Shown here: positions 55,351 to 64,000 of the stretch, piece by piece
Position numbering within the stretch: the stretch's first letter is position 1
Layout of the letters: each line of letters opens with the position of its first letter
Assembly: GCA_030267565.1 (NCBI GenBank)
Contig: BRXU01000010.1
Location: 2,352,501-2,416,500 of the forward strand
Length of the DNA: 64,000 nt
Source of the DNA: Pleodorina starrii
Taxonomy: Eukaryota; Chlorophyta; Chlorophyceae; Chlamydomonadales; Volvocaceae
Direction of reading: 5' to 3'
The notes under the pieces: model-generated
Seen by the model: only the letters and a program-made list of their open reading frames with translations
The model's database searches: none
Told to the model about the DNA's origin: nothing
Position numbers and translations under genes: made by a program

Positions 55351-57855
55351 TCATGGCTGCGCACCACGCGCCGCCCGTCGGGAGGGGCGGCCGTCGTGGC
55401 GGGCGATTTGGGTTCGGGCCTGCTGCAGTTGGCCCAGAGCAGCGACGATGAAGGAGCGCACGTGCCCGGGGGTGGGGTGCAGGCCCGGCAGGAATGGGGC
55501 CAGGGAGCGCAGATGGTCGTGGTAGACCTTCAGAAATGCGCCGGCAGAGCTGCGATTGCCGGTCTGAGCTTGGAGGGCGGGCTCCAGGGCGGATTGGGCC
55601 GCTGCCAGCACCTCGGGCTGCACATGCGGGCACCGTGGGGACAGATAGCTGTGGTTCTCGCGCAGGAGGAGGGCGTCCAGTTCCATTGCGCCGAGGGGCG
55701 CTGGGGGCGACAGGTCCAGCTGGTGCAGTGCCCGGCGGCAGAAGGCGACCACGACGGGGCGGGGATCGACGAGCTCCGGAGACTCCAGTCGGGGGTGGTG
55801 GCGGATGAAGAGCTGTCGCAGAACCGCCTGGAAGGCGATGGACGAGCAGGCGGGGTGGGGGCATGCCGCGAAATAGTCCACGAACTGGTCGTGGTACCCA
55901 GCCGCAAGGGTGTGTGCGGGGGGGACCCACTGGCTGGGCGTGGCTGTGATCAAGCTAGCGGCCCGCAGCACGTCGAGCTCCGCGGTCGGCAGTCCCAGGC
56001 CCGGGGCAGTGCTGGGGCCCGGCGGGGGCTGGTGTGGAGGGCTGGCGGCCTGCGCTGTGGGGCTGTGGGCGGCCAGCTGGGGCGGCGGGCCGTGAGCTGC
56101 CCAGCCGGGGCTGGGCGTCAGCTGGGGGGGCAGCTCGGGCCCCCCGTCCCCCCCGGGGCCGTGGTGGCCAGCCGTGCCTGTGGGTGGAGCCTGGGGCGGT
56201 GGCTGGGTCAGCGTGGGCCCGCCCCTGGCCGAGGTGGGGTCGAGGGGCTGGTGGTGGCGGGTGAAGGCGTCCGGTTGTCGCCACCACTGCCCGGTGCTGC
56301 CGGCCTGGGGAGAGGTGGGGGCTCTGGGGGGGCCCTGCTGCTCCTGGTGGGGGGTCCCACTGGGGCTGCCCTGGTGGGCCCCTGGGGGGGCCGCCAGCGT
56401 GGCCGGCTCAGCCTCGGGAGGGGAGAAGGTGCCGCCGATGGGAGTGGAGTCGGGGCCCCAGCCCTGGGGGTTGGCGCCAACCCCGGCCCGGGGGTATGGG
56501 GACAGACGCCGGTTCTGCGCATCCTGGATGGTCCGCAACACAGCTGGGAGGCTGTTGGGGCCGTCCGGGGCCTCCACCAGCTGGGGTCGGCGCCACCATG
56601 CCTGGCCATCAGCCATCCCAGGGGAGGAAGGGCTGAGGGCAGCCGAGGCAGGGCTGGGGGCTGGGGGCCCTGATCCCGCCGTGGAGGGGGTGGGTGGGCC
56701 AGAGGGGTGGGCCGCCGGCGGCCGGGGAGCCTGGGCTGGTGCGGGCAGGGGGCCCGGGCTGCCGCCTGCTGCCATCACAGCCACCCCCACGGCAGCCGGC
56801 CTCCCGAGGGCCGGGGCGGCTGTTGGTGCGGGCTCGGCGGCTGGGTGAGTGCCGTCCCCTGCTGCTGGTGCGCCGGGCGCCGCCTGCACCGCTGGTGGGG
56901 GCCCTGTGGCGGGCGCTGGTGGTGGTTCGGCCGCGGGAGCTGCTGGTGAGTCGGTCACTGGCGCGTCCCTCATGTCGAACACGGAGATGCGGACAGTGAG
57001 CTGGTCGATCAAGAACGACCGAGGGAGGGAGAGGAGGTTGGGGTCCGACAGCGGAGCGGCCACGAAGGCGACCAGGTGGGATGCATCAGGCAGGGCGCCT
57101 GGCGTACCGGAGCGGGTCATGCCGTCGCCCAGGACTTCCCCCACAACCAGGTCCTGCCCTTGGGAGGGGGTAGCTGCCAGGCCTGCACAGCTAAGCAAGG
57201 CCCCAGTGACCCCTTCGAGGGCATAAGTGCCGGGGAGCCCTTTGATGAGGAGCTTGTGGCTGTGCGGTCGGGCCAGGTTGTAGTACGGCTGCACCGCGAC
57301 TTCGATGGTCGTCCCCTGGAAATCGACTGGTAACGAGGACCGGCGGAGGAAGGCCCCCGCCGCGTTCTCTGCTCGCAGGCCGGGTGCTGGGTTCAGCACC
57401 ACCCCCCGGTGGCGCCCTTGGCCGAGGAGGTTGATGCTGACGAAAGTGCCTGGGCTGGCGTTCATGGCGGCCTGGACGGCTGCATTGCACCACGCTTCCC
57501 ACACCGCTTCATCGGCCGCCTCCCGGGGGGCGGCGGCCCCTAACATCAGCTTGGGGGCCACCCGGCGGTCGCCGGTGTGCAGCTCAGAGGACAGGGCAGT
57601 CCCTGGAAGCTCCCGCTGGACCTCAGCACGCCAGGCGGGCAGCTGCTGGGCGGGGGCGATCTCCCATGAGGTGGTGGCGCCCCCCGGGGCCTGCTTGCGA
57701 GCCCGGACTGAAGCTGGCAGGCTGGCCGTGAGGGAGGCCGCATACCGAGCGGACCGGGGGAGCTGACCGGTGGAGGCCGCACAGCGTGGGGGACCCTGGG
57801 GGGCGGCGTGCAAAGCTGCCACCGGCAGTCTGCGAGGCCGTGGGCCAACAAACAT
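55351..57855 (-). CDS. ZL ORF1 protein, intact (copy 13)
   Basis: 834 codons from ATG (57853-57855, MFVGPRPRRLPVAALHAAP) to TGA. Residues ~100-290 form a conserved domain with SHKLLIKGLPGTYALEG and LVAFVAAPLSDPNLLSLPR, vaguely RRM-like; ~300-560 is a Pro/Ala/Gly-rich linker; ~590-834 is a conserved C-terminal domain (YHDQFVDYFAACPHPAC, HHPRLESPELVDP) with basic end RRAARGAQP. No CCHC knuckle is seen. The stop overlaps the ORF2 ATG (55352-55354) in ATGA. The frame is open further upstream through the CAG tract but without ATG. By position it is the RNA-binding ORF1 product of an L1-type LINE. Confidence 0.85.
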   Translation of the reverse strand: MFVGPRPRRLPVAALHAAPQGPPRCAASTGQLPRSARYAASLTASLPASVRARKQAPGGATTSWEIAPAQQLPAWRAEVQRELPGTALSSELHTGDRRVAPKLMLGAAAPREAADEAVWEAWCNAAVQAAMNASPGTFVSINLLGQGRHRGVVLNPAPGLRAENAAGAFLRRSSLPVDFQGTTIEVAVQPYYNLARPHSHKLLIKGLPGTYALEGVTGALLSCAGLAATPSQGQDLVVGEVLGDGMTRSGTPGALPDASHLVAFVAAPLSDPNLLSLPRSFLIDQLTVRISVFDMRDAPVTDSPAAPAAEPPPAPATGPPPAVQAAPGAPAAGDGTHPAAEPAPTAAPALGRPAAVGVAVMAAGGSPGPLPAPAQAPRPPAAHPSGPPTPSTAGSGPPAPSPASAALSPSSPGMADGQAWWRRPQLVEAPDGPNSLPAVLRTIQDAQNRRLSPYPRAGVGANPQGWGPDSTPIGGTFSPPEAEPATLAAPPGAHQGSPSGTPHQEQQGPPRAPTSPQAGSTGQWWRQPDAFTRHHQPLDPTSARGGPTLTQPPPQAPPTGTAGHHGPGGDGGPELPPQLTPSPGWAAHGPPPQLAAHSPTAQAASPPHQPPPGPSTAPGLGLPTAELDVLRAASLITATPSQWVPPAHTLAAGYHDQFVDYFAACPHPACSSIAFQAVLRQLFIRHHPRLESPELVDPRPVVVAFCRRALHQLDLSPPAPLGAMELDALLLRENHSYLSPRCPHVQPEVLAAAQSALEPALQAQTGNRSSAGAFLKVYHDHLRSLAPFLPGLHPTPGHVRSFIVAALGQLQQARTQIARHDGRPSRRAARGAQP

Positions 57856-57950
57856 GAGGGCGGGCTGTTGCTGATGCTGTTGCTGATGCTGAACTGGCTG
57901 TTGCTGCTGCTGCGGCGTGCTGATGTTGATACTGCTGTTGCTGGTGGTGC

Positions 57951-57985
<35 letters not shown>

Positions 57986-58963
57986 GTTCTGCTGCTGAAG
58001 CTGCTGCTGTAGAGCCCCCAACTCTGCTGCTAGGGGCCCGTCCCAGGAGAGCAGGCGGGGGACTTGCACTCCTCCCTGCCTGCACCCTGGCTCTGCAGGA
58101 GCTCCTCGAGCGCCTGAGGCCGTCTGGTCGGTCTGTACTGAGCTGCAGAGCAGCTGAGCTGGACAGGGCAGCAAGGGCACACTGCACAGGCAAAGCACCC
58201 CACCTGCACCCCGAAGCCCACCCCTGCACCCACAGGGCACCCCAGGCACGAAGCAGCACCCACCTACACAACAAGAGCAAGCCTCACCCCACCGAGGACA
58301 AGCCACCCAAAGCAGGCAGAGGAAGAACCCCTCGCCGGGCAGCCAAGACACCCACCAACGGAAGAAACCAACCCCGCACGGAAGAAACCAACCCCTGGCC
58401 CTGCCAGAAACCGACCGCCAGGCCTGAAGATGTCAAAGGAAACTCCACAGGCCGCTAGGCTCCAAGCGTGGGCTCCACGGAAGTCGTCCAGCACCACAGC
58501 TCCACGATGTCGTCCACCATGAGCGACCGGAAGGCCAACCGCGCAAGACGCCCGAGAAAACGTCGCTAAAAAGAGGCTTAGCTGCAAGCTTTCGCAGCGC
58601 CGGCTTGGCGCCGCGTCAGGCTGGAAGCACGAGGATGATTGCTGCGCTCGCCGAGGGCGCACTCCGAGAAGACGCGCAATCCGCACGCCCAGTTCCACGA
58701 AAAGAAGAAGGAGAAGAACAAAGAGAGTAGGCGTGCTGTGCGCCCTGATTGGAGTGCCGAGTCCTGGAGTCGCCGATCCGATGGCGGCTGCGGCGACAAG
58801 AGAGAAAACCGCCGCTGCCGCAGGTCGCGCCGCTGAAGCAACCAAACGAAAAGAAGCAAAATGTCCTAAAGGAAAGCGGGAAGCGCGCAGCCTGTTGTTG
58901 AAGTTGCAGGTGCTGAGTGAGGCATTGCCAGCAAACAAATGTCGACGAGGTGTTGGAGTAGCT
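57856..58963 (-). promoter_or_regulatory. ZL 5' UTR with CAG/CAA tract (copy 13)
   Basis: 1108 bp leader. The interrupted CAG tract (plus strand CTG, ~57900-58015) lies just before ORF1 and keeps practically the same length in copies 2, 12 and 13; one CAA/CAC difference occurs here. Short upstream frames overlap the tract, but none is clearly coding. Confidence 0.6.
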
Positions 58964-58993
58964 ATAAGCTATAAGCTATAAGCTATAAGCTAT
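58964..58993. repeat. 9-bp tandem repeat at ZL 5' end (copy 13)
   Basis: About three and a half units of ATAAGCTAT between the 5' end of copy 13 and the satellite array. Same motif as 6583-6616. Confidence 0.85.
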
Positions 58994-61900
58994 CTGATCG
59001 CCTTCCAGGCCTTCCAAAGGCTTCCAGCCCACAGAGAGCCTTCCGGGCTCCCCAATTGCCTTCCGGTCCCTCCGACGGTATTCCGGGCCCTTTGAAGGCC
59101 TCACGGGCCCTCTGAAGGTCTACCGGGCCCCCCGAGGGCCTTCCGGGCCTTCTGAAGGCATTCCGGGCCCTCCAAAGGTGTTCTGAGCCTCTCAGACGGC
59201 CTTCCGGGCCCTCCGATCGCCTTCCAGGCCTTCCAAAGGCTTCCAGCCCACAGAGAGCCTTCCAGGCTTCCCAATTGCCTTCCGGTCCTCCCGACGGTAT
59301 TTCGGGCCCTTTGAAGGCCTTCCGGACCCTCCAAAGGCGTTCTGGGGCTCTAAAACGGCCTTCAGGGCCCTCTGATCGCCTTCCAGGCCTTCCAAAGGCT
59401 TCCAGCCCACAGAGAGCCTTCCGGGCTCCCCAATTGCCTTCCGGTCCCTCCGACGGTATTCCGAGCCCTTTGAAGGCCTCACGGGCCCTCTGAAGGTCTA
59501 CCGGGCCCCCCGAGGCCCTGCCGGGCCTTCTGAAGGCCTTGCGGGCCCTCCAAAGGCGTTCTGGGGCTCTCAAACGGCCTTCAGGGCGCTCTGATCGCCT
59601 TCCAGGCCTTCCAAAGGCTTCCAGCCCACAGAGAGCCTTCCGGGCTCCCCAATTGCCTTCCGGTCCTCCCGACGGTATTCCGGGCCCTTTGAAGGCCTTG
59701 CGGGCCCTCCAAAGGCGTTCTGGGGCTCTAAAACGGCCTTCAGGGCCCTCTGATCGCCTTCCAGGCCTTCCAAAGGCTTTCAGCCCACAGAGAGCCTTCC
59801 GGGCTCCCCTATTGCCTTCCGGTCCCTCCGACGGTATTCCGGGCCCTTTGAAGGCCTCACGGGCCCTCTGAAGGTCTACCGGGCCCCCCGAGGGCCTTCC
59901 GGGCCTTCTGAAGGCATTCCGGGCCCTCCAAAGGTGTTCTGAGCCTCTCAGACGGCCTTCCGGGCCCTCCGATCGCCTTCCAGGCCTTCCAAAGGCTTCC
60001 GGCCCACAGAGAGCCTTCCGGGCTTCCCAATTGCCTTCCGGTCCTCCCGACGGTATTTCGGGCCCTTTGAAGGCCTTCCGGACCCTCCAAAGGCGTTCTG
60101 GGGCTCTAAAACGGCCTTCAGGGCCCTCTGATCGCCTTCCAGGCCTTCCAAAGGCTTCCAGCCCACAGAGAGCCTTCCGGGCTCCCCAATTGCCTTCCGG
60201 TCCCTCCGACGGTATTCCGAGCCCTTTGAAGGCCTCACGGGCCCTCTGAAGGTCTACCGGGCCCCCCGAGGGCCTGCCGGGCCGTCTGAAGGCCTTGCGG
60301 GCCCTCCAAAGGCGTTCTGGGGCTCTAAAACGGCCTTCAGGGCCCTCTGATCGCCTTCCAGGCCTTCCAAAGGCTTCCAGCCCACAGAGAGCCTTCCGGG
60401 CTCCCCAATTGCCTTCCGGTCCTCCCGACTGTATTCCGGGCCCTTTGAAGGCCTTGCGGGCCCTCCAAAGGCGTTCTGGGGCTCTAAAACGGCCTTCAGG
60501 GCCCTCTGATCGCCTTCCAGGCCTTCCAAAGGCTTCCAGCCCACAGAGAGCCTTCCGGGCTCCCCAATTGCCTTCCGGTCCTCCCGACGGTATTCCGGGC
60601 CCTTTGAAGGCCTCATGGGCCCTCTGAAGGTCTACCGGGCCCCCCGAGGGTCTTCCGGGCCCTCTGATCACCTTCCAGGCCTTCCAAAGGCTTCCAGCCC
60701 ACAGAGAGCCTTCCGGGCTCCCCAATTGCCTTCCGGTCCTCCCGACGGTATTTCGGGCCCTTTGAAGGCCTTCCGGACCCTCCAAAGGCGTTCTGGGGCT
60801 CTAAAACGGCCTTCAGGGCCCTCTGATCGCCTTCCAGGCCTTCCAAAGGCTTCCAGCCCACAGAGAGCCTTCCGGGCTCCCCAATTGCCTTCCGGTCCCT
60901 CCGACGGTATTCCGAGCCCTTTGAAGGCCTCACGGGCCCTCTGAAGGTCTACCGGGCCCCCCGAGGGCCTGCCGGGCCGTCTGAAGGCCTTGCGGGCCCT
61001 CCAAAGGCGTTCTGGGGCTCTAAAACGGCCTTCAGGGCCCTCTGATCGCCTTCCAGGCCTTCCAAAGGCTTCCAGCCCACAGAGAGCCTTCCGGGCTCCC
61101 CAATTGCCTTCCGGTCCTCCCGACTGTATTCCGGGCCCTTTGAAGGCCTTGCGGGCCCTCCAAAGGCGTTCTGGGGCTCTAAAACGGCCTTCAGGGCCCT
61201 CTGATCGCCTTCCAGGCCTTCCAAAGGCTTCCAGCCCACAGAGAGCCTTCCGGGCTCCCCAATTGCCTTCCGGTCCTCCCGACGGTATTCCGGGCCCTTT
61301 GAAGGCCTCATGGGCCCTCTGAAGGTCTACCGGGCCCCCCGAGGGTCTTCCGGGCCCTCTGATCACCTTCCAGGCCTTCCAAAGGCTTCCAGCCCACAGA
61401 GAGCCTTCCGGGCTCCCCAATTTCCTTCCGGTCCCTCCGACGGTATTCCGGGCCCTTTGAAGGCCTCACGGGCCCTCTGAAGGTCTACCGGGCCCCCCGA
61501 GGGCCTTCCGGGCCTTCTGAAGGCCTTCCGGGCCCTCCAAAGGTGTTCTGAGCCTCTCAGACGGCCTTCCGGGCCCTCCGATCGCCTTCCAGGCCTTCCA
61601 AAGGCTTCCGGCCCACAGAGAGCCTTCCGGGCTTCCCAATTGCCTTCCGGTCCTCCCGACGGTATTTCGGGCCCTTTGAAGGCCTTCCGGACCCTCCAAA
61701 GGCGTTCTGGGGCTCTAAAACGGCCTTCAGGGCCCTCTGATCGCCTTCCAGGCCTTCCAAAGGCTTCCAGCCCACAGAGAGCCTTCCGGGCTCCCCAATT
61801 GCCTTCCGGTCCCTCCGACGGTATTCCGAGCCCTTTGAAGGCCTCACGGGCCCTCTGAAGGTCTACCGGGCCCCCCGAGGGCCTGCCGGGCCGTCTGAAG

Positions 61901-63398
61901 GCCTTGCGGGCCCTCCAAAGGCGTTCTGGGGCTCTAAAACGGCCTTCAGGGCCCTCTGATCGCCTTCCAGGCCTTCCAAAGGCTTCCAGCCCACAGAGAG
62001 CCTTCCGGGCTCCCCAATTGCCTTCCGGTCCTCCCGACTGTATTCCGGGCCCTTTGAAGGCCTTGCGGGCCCTCCAAAGGCGTTCTGGGGCTCTAAAACG
62101 GCCTTCAGGGCCCTCTGATCGCCTTCCAGGCCTTCCAAAGGCTTCCAGCCCACAGAGAGCCTTCCGGGCTCCCCAATTGCCTTCCGGTCCTCCCGACGGT
62201 ATTCCGGGCCCTTTGAAGGCCTCATGGGCCCTCTGAAGGTCTACCGGGCCCCCCGAGGGTCTTCCGGGCCCTCTGATCACCTTCCAGGCCTTCCAAAGGC
62301 TTCCAGCCCACAGAGAGCCTTCCGGGCTCCCCAATTGCCTTCCGGTCCTCCCGACGGTATTTCGGGCCCTTTGAAGGCCTTCCGGACCCTCCAAAGGCGT
62401 TCTGGGGCTCTAAAACGGCCTTCAGGGCCCTCTGATCGCCTTCCAGGCCTTCCAAAGGCTTCCAGCCCACAGAGAGCCTTCCGGGCTCCCCAATTGCCTT
62501 CCGGTCCCTCCGACGGTATTCCGAGCCCTTTGAAGGCCTCACGGGCCCTCTGAAGGTCTACCGGGCCCCCCGAGGGCCTGCCGGGCCGTCTGAAGGCCTT
62601 GCGGGCCCTCCAAAGGCGTTCTGGGGCTCTAAAACGGCCTTCAGGGCCCTCTGATCGCCTTCCAGGCCTTCCAAAGGCTTCCAGCCCACAGAGAGCCTTC
62701 CGGGCTCCCCAATTGCCTTCCGGTCCTCCCGACTGTATTCCGGGCCCTTTGAAGGCCTTGCGGGCCCTCCAAAGGCGTTCTGGGGCTCTAAAACGGCCTT
62801 CAGGGCCCTCTGATCGCCTTCCAGGCCTTCCAAAGGCTTCCAGCCCACAGAGAGCCTTCCGGGCTCCCCAATTGCCTTCCGGTCCTCCCGACGGTATTCC
62901 GGGCCCTTTGAAGGCCTCATGGGCCCTCTGAAGGTCTACCGGGCCCCCCGAGGGTCTTCCGGGCCCTCTGATCACCTTCCAGGCCTTCCAAAGGCTTCCA
63001 GCCCACAGAGAGCCTTCCGGGCTCCCCAATTTCCTTCCGGTCCCTCCGACGGTATTCCGGGCCCTTTGAAGGCCTCACGGGCCCTCTGAAGGTCTACCGG
63101 GCCCCCCGAGGGCCTTCCGGGCCTTCTGAAGGCCTTCCAGGCCCTCCAAAGGTGTTCTTTTTTTTTTTCTGGGGGTCTCAAACGACCTTTAGGGCCCTCC
63201 GATCGCCTTCCAGGCCTTCCAAAGGCTTCCAGCCCACAGAGAGCCTTCCGGGCTCCCCAATTGCCTTCCGGTCCTCCCGACGGTATTCCGGGCCCTTTGA
63301 AGGCCTCATGGGCCCTCTGAAGGTCTACCGGGCCCCCCGAGGGTCTTCCGGGCCCTCCAAAGGCGTTCTGGGGCTCTAAAACGGCCTTCAGGGCCCTC
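58994..63398. repeat. Hierarchical satellite array (20 / 159-219 / 1609 bp)
   Basis: The basic unit is a degenerate 20-mer near CCTTCCGGGCCCTCCGAAGG. The marker GATCGCC (or GATCACC) recurs at spacings of 219, 159 or 158 bp, i.e. eleven or eight 20-mers. From 59971 the order 159-219-159-158-159-219-159-158-219 gives a 1609-bp higher-order repeat that starts again at 61580. Both strands stay open over long stretches because of composition. A ~12-bp T-rich insertion at 63158 is the only length difference in the second 1609-bp unit. Confidence 0.95.
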
Positions 63399-64000
63399 TT
63401 TTTTTTCTGTGAGGGACGTTACAAGGACTGGGAAAGCGAAGCCCAACGGGCAAGCCGAGCAAGACCGGCAAGCCACAACAACCTGGCAAGAAGCCCAAGA
63501 AACCACAGCAAGGAGCCGAGGAGAGAGAAAAAGCCAAGCAACGCCTAAACTCGCAGACAGGACAGGGACAGGGACGGGGGCAGCAAGAGGCCAGGAGCCA
63601 CTGCTGCACGGGCGGCACACACGGCCACCCCTTCCTCCAAGACACCGAGGAGAGAACCGAAACCAACACCAGGGCCCAACACCAGGGCCAAACCCCAGGG
63701 CCCAACACCAGGGCCAACACCACGGCCCAACACCAGGGCCAACCCCACAGCCCAACACCAGGGCCCAACACCAGGGCCCAAAGCCAGAGCCAACACCACG
63801 GCCCAACACCAGGGCGAAAACCACGGCCCAACACCCGGGCCAGCACCACTGACCAACAACAGGGCCCATCACCGAGGACAAACCCCAGGGCCGGGCAAAG
63901 GCCCCAACAGCGACCACAGCGACCACACAACCACAACCTGCACAACCTCAACAGCCAAGGGGCGAACCCTACACCCAGGGCGACAGCAACAGGAACGGCA
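63399..64000 (-). mobile_element. ZL LINE copy 16, 3' UTR, older variant
   Basis: T8 (63399-63406) then CTGTGAGGGACG and ~590 bp of ZL 3' UTR running off the window. It differs from the other copies at many positions (CTGTGAG for CTGCGAG, AACCTGGC, GCAAGAGGCC, GAGAGAACCG), so it is an older insertion or another subfamily. It sits in the satellite array. Confidence 0.9.

Larger units (their letters stand above)
47761..58963 (-). mobile_element. ZL LINE copy 13, 5'-complete, split by copy 14
   Basis: Runs on the minus strand from its 5' end at 58963 through 5' UTR, intact ORF1 and the start of ORF2 to 55265, resumes at 49103 beyond copy 14 and ends at 47761 in the linker between endonuclease and RT. 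AGCAG at both borders of copy 14 is the target duplication. The remainder is not found past copy 12. Confidence 0.88.

Noticed and set aside
58983..60785. 600-codon repetitive ORF in the satellite
   Set aside because: The 20-bp unit has no stop in several frames on both strands; the frame starts and ends with the array, not with a gene.
1..64000. Telomeric repeat or rDNA
   Set aside because: No run of TTTAGGG, TTTTAGGG or TTAGGG units and no rRNA-like sequence was seen.
1..64000. Prokaryotic or viral genome segment
   Set aside because: A-tailed LINEs, SINE with pol III B box and satellite DNA point to a eukaryotic nuclear chromosome; no operon-like gene order, capsid or host genes are present.

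Overview
The window is a transposon graveyard from a GC-rich eukaryotic nuclear genome. I find no cellular protein gene, rRNA or tRNA gene. The nested, A-tailed, L1-type LINEs beside Pat/DIRS-like tyrosine-recombinase retrotransposons, a tRNA-related SINE and satellite DNA look most like the Zepp/ZeppL clusters that mark centromeres in chlorophyte green algae (Chlorella, Coccomyxa, Chlamydomonas). That assignment is inference; no marker gene confirms it.

The dominant element is one LINE family, called 'ZL' here, with at least 16 copies or fragments in 64 kb, in both orientations and inserted into one another. Pieced together it has a 1108 bp 5' UTR with a CAG tract, ORF1 (834 aa), an ATGA overlap, ORF2 (APE endonuclease, linker, reverse transcriptase with HADD, C-terminal zinc motif), a 1453 bp G-rich 3' UTR with a minisatellite, and a tail that starts after CTCGCAG. 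It is more than 9.3 kb long. No copy is both full length and uninterrupted, and the N-terminal RT blocks are absent from the whole window.

Layout. 1-6.6 kb: inverted nested ZL copies with a tyrosine recombinase (YR) fragment. 6.6-7.5 kb: a second YR. 7.6-12.1 kb: an internally deleted ZL. 12.1-23.5 kb: DIRS-like copy A on the minus strand, split by two large ZL insertions and two micro-insertions. 23.2-24.4 kb: a 22-bp minisatellite. 24.4-26.8 kb: uncharacterised DNA plus the RNase H tail and YR of another DIRS/Pat-type element (C). 26.8-38.4 kb: copy B of the same DIRS-like element on the plus strand, head to head with A and split by other ZL insertions. 38.4-59.0 kb: a pure ZL nest with a SINE. 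59.0-63.4 kb: a hierarchical satellite (20 bp, then 159/219 bp, then 1609 bp). 63.4-64.0 kb: a more diverged ZL copy.

How it works together. ZL supplies endonuclease and RT, and its insertions (target duplications usually 3-6 bp) built the cluster. The A-tailed SINE probably borrowed that machinery. The DIRS-like elements arrived earlier, since A and B are nearly identical yet carry different ZL insertions. Many insertions are extreme 5' truncations, some only a poly(A) tract with a target duplication.
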